A DNA stretch of 64,000 nucleotides, from NCBI RefSeq assembly GCF_000716715.1, contig NZ_JNYJ01000006.1, forward strand, positions 1 to 64,000, in the 5' to 3' direction. Both the position numbers and the translations under genes were made by a program. Shown one piece after another: positions 16,682 through 25,700 of this stretch; positions within the stretch are counted from its first letter, which is position 1, and each line of letters begins with the position of its first letter. The stretch comes from Dactylosporangium aurantiacum. Its GTDB lineage: Bacteria > Actinomycetota > Actinomycetes > Mycobacteriales > Micromonosporaceae. The notes beneath the pieces were generated by a model that had not been told where the DNA came from, searched no databases, and saw nothing but the letters and a program-made list of their open reading frames with translations.

Positions 16682-16948
16682 ATGGACGATCCCGCCGCCT
16701 CCGTCACCGTGTGCGAGGACGGGCCGCTGCTGCTGCGCGGCCAGTTCACGCTGCTCACCCAGGACGGCGAGGAGGTCGACCCCGGCCGCCGCACCGTCGC
16801 GCTGTGCCGCTGCGGCCGGTCCGCGATCAAACCGTTCTGCGACGGCACCCACAAGATGGTCGGCTTTCAGGCCCCCAGCGCCCCCACCGGCGAGCGCCCG
16901 TTGAGCGGCGCGTCGGCCTCGCCGCCGGCGCCGCGCAGCGACGACTGA
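16682..16948 (+). CDS. CDGSH iron-sulfur domain protein
   Basis: An 88-residue protein with the CDGSH-type cluster-binding sequence CRCGRSAIKPFCDGTH (C-x-C...CDGTH), which ligates a 2Fe-2S cluster with three Cys and one His. The N-terminal 35 residues (VTVCEDGPLLLRGQFTLL) are typical for the bacterial stand-alone form. Its last 27 codons overlap the 3' end of the convergent heme-oxygenase-fold gene. Such proteins are commonly found beside that enzyme family in actinobacteria, suggesting electron transfer or iron delivery between them. Confidence 0.88.
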   Translation: MDDPAASVTVCEDGPLLLRGQFTLLTQDGEEVDPGRRTVALCRCGRSAIKPFCDGTHKMVGFQAPSAPTGERPLSGASASPPAPRSDD

Positions 16949-17916
16949 CCCGCCCGCCAGCGGTCCAGCACGTACCCGGCGAACCGGCCGTCCAGCTCCA
17001 GCGCGCACGCCGCGCCGAACAGCACCGTCGCGCCCTGCCGCGGCTCCTGCCCGCAGAACCCGCCGCACAGGTCGTACGCGGCGATCTGCTCGTGCACCGC
17101 GTCGGCCTCCACGTGCTCGTCGTAGAAGCGGGTCGCGGCCGCGTCACCACCGAGGCGGCGCAGGCCGTTGCCGTACCGCCGGTTCGGCAGCGACGAGGTC
17201 ATCTCGAACACCGCCAGCTGCCCCAGGATCGCGCCGCGCAGCCGGCGGTGCAGCCCGAACAGCGACATCAGGTTGTTCGTGGCGAGGGTCACCGCCGGGA
17301 CCACGTCGAGATACGCGCCGTAGCTGTCGTCCAGGTCGAGCTTTCGCATGGTGGCGCGGAACAGCTCGGCGTGCATTCGCTCGGCCCGGCCACCGCCGTA
17401 CTCGTCGGACTGGATCTCCACCAGTGCGGCCTTCACCCGGCCGGCCAGCCGCGGGATCGCCCACGTGTGCGGGTCCGCCTCCCGCTGGTGGTAGATCGAG
17501 CGGTGGATGACGAACTCGCGGAACTGCTCGATCGTCGCCCGGCTGGTCAGGAACTTCGACAGCGACGGGCTGTCGTCCGCGTCGACCAGCGCGGTGAGCG
17601 CGTGCGGCACCTCCTGCGGGGGCGGCGGCGCCTGTACCGGCACCATCGCGCGCAACGCCTCCTCGAAGCGCTCCTCGGCGGCGTGGCGCAACGACAGCAG
17701 CGACGGCTGCCACTCCCACCGCTCGTCGACCCCGTCGAAGCCGCGGTAGTGCAGCTCATAGCAGATGTGCAGGCTCAGCTGCAGATCCTCGTCGGTGCAC
17801 GCGTCGCCGGTGGTGGACAGCTCCCGCCAGGTGCCGGCGGGCAGGTCACGCGGCGGCCCCGACAGCATCGCGGTCAGCGTGTCGGAGACGGGTCCTCGGG
17901 CAAGGGGCAGGCGCAT
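16867..17916 (-). CDS. Iron-containing redox enzyme, heme-oxygenase-like fold
   Basis: A 349-residue all-helical protein with the pattern of the Haem_oxygenas_2 / heme-oxygenase-like diiron oxidase group. Candidate metal ligands are in LHICYELHYRGFD, REFVIHRSIYHQREADPHTWAIP, EIQSDEYGGGRAERMHAELF and HVEADAVHEQI; Glu/His-rich helices of this kind bind a non-heme diiron centre. It is convergent with and overlaps the CDGSH gene by 82 bases, an unusually long overlap of two conserved genes, and it is divergent from a HemK-like methyltransferase gene 63 bases away. Substrate unknown. Confidence 0.8.
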   Translation of the reverse strand: MRLPLARGPVSDTLTAMLSGPPRDLPAGTWRELSTTGDACTDEDLQLSLHICYELHYRGFDGVDERWEWQPSLLSLRHAAEERFEEALRAMVPVQAPPPPQEVPHALTALVDADDSPSLSKFLTSRATIEQFREFVIHRSIYHQREADPHTWAIPRLAGRVKAALVEIQSDEYGGGRAERMHAELFRATMRKLDLDDSYGAYLDVVPAVTLATNNLMSLFGLHRRLRGAILGQLAVFEMTSSLPNRRYGNGLRRLGGDAAATRFYDEHVEADAVHEQIAAYDLCGGFCGQEPRQGATVLFGAACALELDGRFAGYVLDRWRAGQSSLRGAGGEADAPLNGRSPVGALGA

Positions 17917-17979
17917 GGCCGTTCGTATTCCCTCGTCCGGGGCCGGTTAAGCAGGATCTTCGAGGGGAAGCGGGGGGCT

Positions 17980-18936
17980 ATGACCTCACTCGCCGACGCA
18001 CCCGTCCGTGCCGACACCGCGCTGCTGCGCCTCGGTGACGCCCTCAAGGACGCCGGCTACGCGTTCACCGCCGTCACCCCGGCGACCTACGAGCGGGTCA
18101 ACGGCCGCCCCGGCAACGCCCGCGGCCGCGCACTGCGCGACGTGCTCGGCTGGAGCCGCCCGTTCGGCCCCGGCGACCTGCCCGACCGGTTCGTGACCCT
18201 GCTGGACGAAGCCGGCGTGCTGCACCGCGACGGCGACCTGTGGCGCGCCACCGTGCGCTGCTCCAGCTACGACGGCGGGCTGTTCTTCCACTCCGCATAC
18301 CCGCCGAACGCGCCGGACGCGGTGTTCTTCGGCCCCGACACGTACCGCACCGCCGACGCCGTCGCCGGGCACCTGCGGACCCAGGACCGGCCGCCGCGGC
18401 GCGCCGTGGACATCGGCACCGGCAGCGGCGCCGTGGCCGTCACCGTCGCCAGGCACGCCCCGCACGCCGAGGTCCTCGCCGTCGACATCAATCCCGCCGC
18501 GCTGCGCTTCGCCGCCGTCAACGCCACCCTCGCCGGCTGCGGCGACCGGGTCCGCGCCGTGCGCAGCGACCTGCTCAGCGCCGTGGACGGCACCTTCGAC
18601 CTCATTGTGTCCAACCCGCCGTTCATGATCGACCCGGACCGGCGCCCGTACCGGCACGGCGGCGGCGAACACGGCCACGACCTGCCGCTCGCCGTGCTCG
18701 ACACCGCGGTCCAGCGCCTCACGCCGGGCGGCTCGCTCGTGCTGTTCAGCGGCACCGGCATCGTCGACGGGCACGACCCGCTGCTCGCCGCGGCCGACGA
18801 GCGGCTCGCCGGCACCGACCTGCGGTGGAGCTACCGCGAGGTCGACCCGGACGTGTACAGCGAGAACCTCGACGACTCCTACGCCCACGCCGAGCGCATC
18901 GCCGTCGCCGTGCTGACCGCCACGCGCGCCGCCTGA
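17980..18936 (+). CDS. HemK/PrmC-like SAM-dependent methyltransferase
   Basis: A 318-residue class I methyltransferase. AVDIGTGSGAVAVTVARHAP is the SAM-binding motif I and LIVSNPPFMIDP carries the NPPF active-site motif of N-methyltransferases acting on amide or amino nitrogens (HemK/PrmC and RlmG-like enzymes). The long N-terminal part (1-130) is a helical substrate-recognition region. GGGGGG just before ATG 17980 serves as ribosome site. It is divergent from the diiron-enzyme gene and precedes the YbdK-type ligase by 39 bases. Exact target (protein or small molecule) not predictable here. Confidence 0.8.
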   Translation: MTSLADAPVRADTALLRLGDALKDAGYAFTAVTPATYERVNGRPGNARGRALRDVLGWSRPFGPGDLPDRFVTLLDEAGVLHRDGDLWRATVRCSSYDGGLFFHSAYPPNAPDAVFFGPDTYRTADAVAGHLRTQDRPPRRAVDIGTGSGAVAVTVARHAPHAEVLAVDINPAALRFAAVNATLAGCGDRVRAVRSDLLSAVDGTFDLIVSNPPFMIDPDRRPYRHGGGEHGHDLPLAVLDTAVQRLTPGGSLVLFSGTGIVDGHDPLLAAADERLAGTDLRWSYREVDPDVYSENLDDSYAHAERIAVAVLTATRAA

Positions 18937-18975
18937 CCCCGCCGCCGGTTTCCTCCGTCCTCGAAAGGCGCGTCG

Positions 18976-20106
18976 ATGTCGCTGACCGCGTCCAGCCCTG
19001 CCGAAATCGCCGGCGTCCTCGCCGGGCAGACCCCGACCGTCGGCGTCGAAGAGGAGTTCCTGCTCCTGGACGAGCGCACCTGGCACAACGCGCCCGTCGC
19101 CGACGCCGCCCGGGACGCGCTCGCGCCCGCGGTCCGCGAACAGACCCGCGTCGAGTTCCGCCGCAGCATGATGGAGATGGTCACGCCCGTCTGCGGCACC
19201 CTGCCGCAGCTGCGCGAGCACCTCACCGCGAACCGGGCCGCGGCCGCCGCGGCCGCGCGGACCGCCGGCGCCCGGCTCGTCGCGGTCGCCGCCACCCCGG
19301 TCGCCGAACCGGACCGCACCGTCGAGGACACGCCCCGCTTCCACGCCATCTCCCGCCACTACGGCCCGATCGCGCACGACCCGGCACTGTGCGGCTGCCA
19401 CATCCACGTCGGTGTCGCCGACCCAGAGGTCGCCGTGCAGGTCTGCAACCACCTGCGGCCGTGGCTGCCGCTCATCCAGGCGATGACCGCCAACTCGGTG
19501 TTCCACGCCGGCGCCGACACCCACCACGCGAGCTGGCGCAGCATCCAGCTGGAACGCTGGCCGAGCCTGGCCCCGGCGCCCTACCTCACCTCGGTCGCCC
19601 ACTACGAACGCACCGTCGCCGAGCTCGTCGGCAGCGGCGTCATGCTGGACGACTCCATGGTCCTGTGGTGGGTCCGACCGTCGAAGCGGTACCCGACCGT
19701 CGAGATCCGCGTCGCCGACGTCTGCCCCACCGCCGCCGACGCCGTCCTCGTCGCCGGGCTCGTGCGGGCCCTCGTCACCACCGTCCTGGACGACATCGCC
19801 GCCGGCCGCCCCGCGGTGCGCCCACCGGAGCACCTGCTGCGTGCCGCCCACTGGAACGCCGCGCACCAGGGCCTCGCCGGCACCCTCATGGACCTGCGCG
19901 GCCGCCGGGCCGTCCCGGCCTGGGACATGGTCGACCTGCTCGCCGACACCGTCGCCCCGGCCCTGCACCGCCACGGCGACCACGCCCTCGTCACCGCCGA
20001 GCTGGCCCGCCTGCGCACGGAGGGCACCGGCGCCGACCGCCAGCGCCGCGCCGGTGACCTGCCCGCGGCGATGCGCTCACTCGCCGACCTGACCGTCCGC
20101 GCCTGA
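18976..20106 (+). CDS. Carboxylate-amine ligase, YbdK-type (GCS2)
   Basis: A 376-residue member of the glutamate-cysteine ligase 2 family. Signature segments are TVGVEEEFLLLD near residue 21, EFRRSMMEMVTP, CGCHIHVGV and SWRSIQLERW. The family forms gamma-glutamyl-type amide bonds; YbdK has weak glutamate-cysteine ligase activity in vitro. Actinobacteria use mycothiol rather than glutathione, so the natural product is unclear; some relatives act in natural-product amide formation. AAAGG lies before ATG 18976. It probably forms an operon with the methyltransferase upstream and Pth2 downstream. Confidence 0.88.
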   Translation: MSLTASSPAEIAGVLAGQTPTVGVEEEFLLLDERTWHNAPVADAARDALAPAVREQTRVEFRRSMMEMVTPVCGTLPQLREHLTANRAAAAAAARTAGARLVAVAATPVAEPDRTVEDTPRFHAISRHYGPIAHDPALCGCHIHVGVADPEVAVQVCNHLRPWLPLIQAMTANSVFHAGADTHHASWRSIQLERWPSLAPAPYLTSVAHYERTVAELVGSGVMLDDSMVLWWVRPSKRYPTVEIRVADVCPTAADAVLVAGLVRALVTTVLDDIAAGRPAVRPPEHLLRAAHWNAAHQGLAGTLMDLRGRRAVPAWDMVDLLADTVAPALHRHGDHALVTAELARLRTEGTGADRQRRAGDLPAAMRSLADLTVRA

Positions 20107-20124
20107 CCGCTACCATCCCTGCTC

Positions 20125-20514
20125 GTGAACAGCCCCGCGAACGGCCCGGTGAACAGCCTCGGGAACACCGAGCCGAAGATGGTCCTCGTCGTACGTACCG
20201 ACCTCGGCATGGGCAAGGGCAAGATCGCCGCCCAGGTGGCCCACGCCGCGGTCGCCGCCGTCCTGCAGGGGCCGCACGGCACCGTGTTCACCACCTGGCT
20301 GCGCGCCGGCCAACCGAAGGTCGTGCTCAAGGTCACCGGCGAGGCCGCCCTCACCGACCTGTGCGCCCGCGCCACCGACGCCGGCCTGCCCGTCCAGGTC
20401 ATCCACGACGCCGGCCGCACCCAGGTCGCCGCCGGCACCGCCACCTGCTGCGCCATCGGCCCCGCCGTCCCCGCCGACATCGACCCGGTCACCGCCGCCC
20501 TGAGCCTGCTGTGA
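20125..20514 (+). CDS. Peptidyl-tRNA hydrolase, Pth2 family
   Basis: A 129-residue protein. RTDLGMGKGKIAAQVAHAAVAAV, then VVLKVTGEAAL and VIHDAGRTQVAAGTATCCAIGP follow the Pth2 (archaeal/eukaryal-type) pattern, including the lysine and the HDAGRTQ active-site loop. It would free tRNA from prematurely released peptidyl-tRNA, in addition to the main bacterial Pth. The true start may be GTG 20125 or the later GTG at Val9. It starts 18 bases after the ligase gene. Confidence 0.85.
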   Translation: MNSPANGPVNSLGNTEPKMVLVVRTDLGMGKGKIAAQVAHAAVAAVLQGPHGTVFTTWLRAGQPKVVLKVTGEAALTDLCARATDAGLPVQVIHDAGRTQVAAGTATCCAIGPAVPADIDPVTAALSLL

Positions 20515-20544
20515 CCGACCGGGAAGCGACAACACCAAACAGTG

Positions 20545-20586
20545 GTCAATTCACTAATTGACTTCTGCTAATGCGGCAGGTGAATA
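20545..20586 (+). promoter_or_regulatory. Promoter with overlapping palindrome
   Basis: GTCAATTCACTAATTGAC (20545-20562) is a perfect 7-base-arm inverted repeat. It overlaps TTGACT (20558-20563), which is spaced 17 bases from TGAATA (20581-20586). The stretch 20515-20700 is markedly AT-richer than its surroundings. It probably drives the solute-binding protein gene with the palindrome as operator; it might also end pth2 transcription. Confidence 0.5.
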
Positions 20587-20704
20587 TTCGAAATCGTCGC
20601 GGGCTTACCGCAATTTTTCCTCAAGGTCCGTGGTGCGCACTCGGGAGCGCGGTAGCGGTTGCTTATGGTTCGCGAGGCCAATTCGCGGACGAAAGGCAGA
20701 TGTC

Positions 20705-22039
20705 GTGGGATCCAGCACCCGGATGGTCGTGGCCCTGGGCGCGGTGGCCGCCATCGCCGCCGGCTGCGGCACGACCTCGGCCGCCGACGCCGGCCGGCCG
20801 CTCGTGGTGCGGCTGTACGGATCCGACGCGAACATGTCCAGCTCACTCAAGGACAAGCTCACCGACGCGCCAGGGCTGCTGGCCGGCATGACCGGGACCT
20901 CGCCGCTGCTGGAGCTGTCCGAGGCGTTCCAGCAGCGGCTGCGCGGCGTCGACCCGACGCTGGCCGACTACGGCTACGCCGCCGAGGCGTACGACGCGGT
21001 CATGCTCGCCGCCCTCGCCGCCGAGTCGGCGCGCACCACCGTGCCGACCACGGTCGCGAAGTACGTCGTGGCCGCCTCGACCTCCGGCGCCGTCTGCGAG
21101 TCGGCCGCCGCCTGCCTGCAGCTGGCCAAGGCCGGCAAGGACTTCGCCTACCGCGGCGTGTCGATGCGCCGCAGCGGCCTCAACGACAAGGGTGAGCCGT
21201 CCTCGGCCTCCTACGGCACGCTGCACTTCGGCCGGGACAACACCATCAACACCAACCTGACCGAGTACATCGGCGCCGGCGACGAGTCGCTCGCCTCCAC
21301 CGCGCCGGCCCCGCCGTTCACCGCGTACCCGGCGCCCGGCGCCGGCAAGCGGCCGCCCGCGCTGAAGGTCGGCGGGCTCATGCCGCACACCGGCCGGCTC
21401 GCCTTCCGCAGCCCGCCCCGCTTCGCCGCCGCCAAGCTCGCCGTCGCCGACGTCAACGCCGCCGGCGGTGTGCTCGGCCAGCCGGTCGAGTGGGTCGACG
21501 GCGACGACGGCACCGACCCGTTCGTCGCCGCCGCCACCGTCGACCGGTTCGTCAACCTCGGCGTGCAGGTCATCATCGGCGCGTCCTCCTCCAGCGTGAC
21601 GAAGGCGGTCATCCCGAAGATCGCCGCGGCCGGCCGGATCCTCATCTCCCCGTCGTCCACATCGGACGAGCTGAGCGCCGTGCCCGACAACGGCCTGTTC
21701 TTCCGCACCGCCCCGGCCGACACCCTGCAGGCCCGCGCGCTCACCGACGTCATCATGCGCGACGGCATGCGCAAGGTGACCATCCTGGCCCGCGAGGACG
21801 CCTACGGACTCGGGCTGCAGAAGAACGTGAAGGCGAACCTGGTCGCGTCCGGCATGCCCGAGGCCGCGGTCGACCTCGTGACCTACTCGACCAGCAGCGA
21901 GAACTTCTCGGGTCTCGCCGCGCGGGTGCGGTCCAACGCCCCCGACGCGGTGCTCATCCTCGGCTATGACGAGACCGCGCTCATCGTCAAGGCCCTGTAC
22001 GCCCAGAAGATCGGCACCGCCGCCGCGCTCGGCCTCTAG
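20705..22039 (+). CDS. Substrate-binding lipoprotein with permuted domain order
   Basis: A 444-residue lipoprotein (lipobox IAAGC, lipid Cys21) of the branched-chain amino-acid-type periplasmic binding family (Peripla_BP_6). Its segments are out of order: residues about 32-198 match what is normally the C-terminal part (LYGSDANMSSSL, FQQRLRGVDPTLADYGYAAE, the Cys131/Cys137 loop, GTLHFGRDNTIN), a Pro/Ala linker covers about 199-218, and residues 219-444 match the normal N-terminal part (LKVGGLMPHTGRLAF through APDAVLILGYDETALIVKAL). All pieces seem present once, so this is an apparent circular permutation. GTG 20705 has AAAGG nine bases upstream. No permease or ATPase genes are adjacent. Assembly error remains possible. 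Confidence 0.8.
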   Translation: MGSSTRMVVALGAVAAIAAGCGTTSAADAGRPLVVRLYGSDANMSSSLKDKLTDAPGLLAGMTGTSPLLELSEAFQQRLRGVDPTLADYGYAAEAYDAVMLAALAAESARTTVPTTVAKYVVAASTSGAVCESAAACLQLAKAGKDFAYRGVSMRRSGLNDKGEPSSASYGTLHFGRDNTINTNLTEYIGAGDESLASTAPAPPFTAYPAPGAGKRPPALKVGGLMPHTGRLAFRSPPRFAAAKLAVADVNAAGGVLGQPVEWVDGDDGTDPFVAAATVDRFVNLGVQVIIGASSSSVTKAVIPKIAAAGRILISPSSTSDELSAVPDNGLFFRTAPADTLQARALTDVIMRDGMRKVTILAREDAYGLGLQKNVKANLVASGMPEAAVDLVTYSTSSENFSGLAARVRSNAPDAVLILGYDETALIVKALYAQKIGTAAALGL

Positions 22040-22049
22040 AATCCCCGGT

Positions 22050-22607
22050 ATGGCGGGTGGATTCGACTGGAACGGCTTCGAGCGGGCGGTCACCGACGCG
22101 GTCGTGGGCGCCGTCCGCGCCGCCGTGCGGGAGCGGCCGGCGCGGCAGCCGTGCACGGTCGCGGCCCTCGGCGAGATCCACCGCGAGCCCGGCGGCGTGA
22201 TCGCGATGCCACGCCTCGCGATGACCACCGTCGACGCGCTGCCCGGGCACCCGGCCGGAGACCCGGACTGGCTGCCGGAGCACGCCGGCTGGCAGCGGGC
22301 GCTCACCGGGTTCGCGTGCCGCGCCGGCCTGCCCGAGTGGCACGACGCCTTCCAGCGGTACCTGACGGCACTGACCCAGGCGGGCCGGTCCTCGCGCCGG
22401 CAGCTGCGCGACGTGCGGGCCGTCGACGCGGACTTCGTGGTGCTCGTGCTCGACGACGAGCACCGCGAGACGCTGCTGCGAAGGGTCCTGCCGGCCCCGG
22501 AGCTGCACCGGCTGTTCCCCGACCTCGACCGGCGCCACGCCGCGGCGGCGCCCTCGTCCATCGCGCACCTCGGCCCCACCGGCGCACTGGTCGACGCCCG
22601 GCGCTGA
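22050..22607 (+). CDS. Hypothetical protein, possibly DUF4303-like
   Basis: A 185-residue protein starting MAGGFDWNGFERAVTDAVVGAV, 10 bases after the permuted binding protein. The first 60 residues (AVTDAVVGAV, CTVAALGEIHREPGGVIAMP) faintly resemble DUF4303-type proteins; the rest is acidic/arginine-rich with no recognised motif. No signal peptide or membrane segment. Codon bias supports coding. Function unknown. Confidence 0.6.
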   Translation: MAGGFDWNGFERAVTDAVVGAVRAAVRERPARQPCTVAALGEIHREPGGVIAMPRLAMTTVDALPGHPAGDPDWLPEHAGWQRALTGFACRAGLPEWHDAFQRYLTALTQAGRSSRRQLRDVRAVDADFVVLVLDDEHRETLLRRVLPAPELHRLFPDLDRRHAAAAPSSIAHLGPTGALVDARR

Positions 22608-22703
22608 CGATCCCGTCCCCGTGCCCGCCGGGTCGGCCCGTCGCGGCGTATCGGTGGCTGTTCGTACGGTGACCGCTGCTGCGCCGGGCACTACCTTGTG
22701 CGC

Positions 22704-25700
22704 ATGCGCGTAGATGCGGTGCGGCTCGGCATCGACTTCGGCACGTCGAGCACGGTCGCCGTCGTCGGCCAACCCGACGGCCAGGTCCGGCCCCTGCTGT
22801 TCGGCGAGACACCCATCCTGCCGTCCGCGGTGTGCCTGGACCTGCGGGCGCCCGACGCCGGCTTCCTCGTCGGCCGGGACGCGATCCACGCCGGCCGGGC
22901 CCACCCCGACGCGTTCGAGCCCAACCCGAAGCTGCGCGTCGACGACGGCTCCGTGCTGCTCGGCCCGGCCGAGCTGCCGGTCACCACGCTGATCGGGGCG
23001 GTGCTGCGCCGGGTCGGCGCCGAGGCCGAGCGGGTCGCCGGCGCCCCCGTCGGCGAGGTCACCCTCACGTACCCGGCCTCATGGGGGCCCCGGCGGCGAT
23101 CCGTGCTGCAGGAGGCGGCGCGGCTGGCCGGGCTGGGGGAGCCGGCCATGGTCGCGGAGCCGGTCGCCGCCGCCGCGTACTTCGTCGACGCCCTCGGCCA
23201 CGCCGTGCCCGTGGGGCAGTGCGTCGTGGTGTACGACTTCGGCGCCGGCACGTTCGACGCCTCGGTCGTCGGCCGGACCGGCGACGGCTACACCGTGCTG
23301 GCCGAGGAGGGCCTGCGCGACGCCGGCGGCCTGGACATCGACAACGCCGTCGTCGCGTACTTCGGCGCGACGTACGGCGTGGCCAACGGCGACCTCTGGC
23401 GGCGCCTCACCCACCCGGAGACCCCGGCGGACCGGCGGGCCTCCCGGCACTTCTGGGACGACGTGCGCACCGGCAAGGAGATGCTCTCCCGCTCCTCGTC
23501 GACGTCGATCTTCCTGCCGCTGGTGGAGACCGACGCGCTGCTCGGCCGGGAGCAGCTGGAGCACCTCGCCCGGCCGCTGCTGGACCGTACCGTCGCCGCG
23601 ACCGTCGCCGCGATCCGCGCCGCCCAGGTCGACGCCTCCCGCATCGCCGGGGTGTTCCTCGTCGGCGGCTCCAGCCGCATCCCCCTGGCCGCGACGCTGC
23701 TGCACCGGGCGCTCGGCATCGCACCGACGATCATCGAGCAGCCCGAGCTGATCGTGGCGGGCGGGAGCCTGATCGCCTCGGCGACCGCGCCCGCCCCACT
23801 GCCCGCAGCGGGGCCGGTGTCGGCGTCGGTCCCCGTGTCGCCGGGCGTGCCCGTGTCTCCGGCGGTCCCCGTGTCGCCGCCGGTGTCCGGGACGGTGGGC
23901 GTGTCGCCGGCCGTGCCCGGGGTGGGCGTGGCGCCGGCCGTGCCCGTGTCTCCGGCGGCGCCGATGCCGGCCGGTCCGGTGTCGGCCGATCCGGTGTCGC
24001 CGGCTGTGGCGGTGCCCGCGGACCCCGTGCCGGCCGCCGCCGCGTCGCCCGCCGCATTGTCGATGCCGGGCGCTCCGGAAACCGCCCAGGCGCCCATGTA
24101 CACGCTGCCGTCGTCCAACGTGCCGTCGACGTTCGAGCAGCCGGTGCCGCCGGCGCCGTGGGAGCAGACGCCGGCGGGCCCGTTCGCCGCCGCGCCGACG
24201 AGCGCGGCTCCCGGCAGCGCCGTGCCGACCAGCGCCGCGCCGGTGTCGCCCGCCGTGAGTGCCTTCCCCGTGTCGCCGGCCGCCGCACAGATCCCCGCCG
24301 CCCCGGACGCCTCCTGGCCCGGCGCCGTGGACGCCGCCTGGCCGCCGGCCGCGCCGCCCACCTCCGACGCCTCCTGGCCGGCCGAGCCGCCGGCGTGGTC
24401 CGCGGCGCCGCCCACCGCACCGTCCGGCGCGGCGCCGGTCGACCTCCTCGCCGGGCCGCGTGCCGCGACCGTCGTGCGGGGCGCCGGGATCGCCGTCGCG
24501 GTGACCGCGATGCTGCGGTTCCTGCTGACGTTCGGCGACGCCGGGCCGTCGTCGTTCGTGCGGCACGACGGGTATGAGCTGGTCTTCGACTACCTCGCCC
24601 TGGCCGCGCTCGTCGCCCTGGGCGGCTGGGCGGCCGTCCGCCCCGCGCGGTCGCGGCCCGCCCTGGCGGTCATCGCCGGGCTGACCCCATGGGCGGCGCT
24701 GCCGATCGTCGGCGATCTCGTCTCGATCGCCCGGTACTTCGACTGGACCGACGAGTACGCGCTGATGACGCCGGTGCTCGCCGGGCAGCTCCTCGCGCTG
24801 GTCGTGGTCGCGGGGCTGGCCGCCCTGGCGGCGCTCGGCGGCCGTGGCGCGGGACGGCTGCTGCCGCTCGGGCTCGGCGCCGTCGCGCTGTGGACGCCCG
24901 CCGCCGCGCTGCTGTGGCTCGTGTCCAACTCCACCGAGGTGATCGGCTCGGCGCAGGTGATCCGCATCGGGGTCGCCGTCGCGGTCGGCAGCACCGTCGT
25001 GTATGCGGCGGCCGGCTCGCGGGCGTGGGCGGGCTGGACCGTCGGCGCCTGGATCGGCGGCGCGCTGCTGTGGATGGCCGCGGCCGGCATCAGCGACCGC
25101 GGCGAGGACATGCAGGTCCTGCCGGCGCTGCTGATGATCGTGCTGCTCGCGGTGGCCGCCGTGCTGCTGGTGGTGCGGCTGCGCAAAGGCGGTGGCACCG
25201 GCGGAGGCGCCGAGGTGCGCCCCGCCCGGCTGGCGAAGGGGCCGGCCGCCGTCGCGCTCGCCGCCGCCGGGATCGCCGCCGCCGGATTCGTGCTCATCGT
25301 GTACTGGCAGGTCGAGTCGTGGTCGTACCAGGTCGAGCCGTACTACGTCGCGCAGATGTTCTTCTTCGAGGCGTCGTTCCTGGCGCTGCTCGGCGGGGTG
25401 CTGCTGCTCGCGGTCCGGCGCAGCGCGGGAACGGCCGCGTACTGCGTCGGTGCCGCCGCCGGGCCGCTCAGCCTGTTCGGCAGCCCGGACCAGATGAGCG
25501 GCATGAGCTGGTGGTTCATCTCCGGGCTGGTCTCGTTCGCCGTGTCGACCCTGGTCCTGGCGGTGGTGCTGCTGCGCGCCGCGCCGACCCGGCTTTCATG
25601 GCCGACGCTCGCCGCCGCCGGCTGCCTGGTGCTGCTGGCGTGGGCCACGAGCACCGACGTGTACGACGACGACGCCGACCTGTGGCCGCGGGCCCTGCTC

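Noticed and set aside
23800..24350. Repeat array considered as CRISPR or minisatellite
   Set aside because: The repetition is the in-frame PVSP/ASWP protein repeat of the Hsp70 fusion, with irregular unit length and no spacers.
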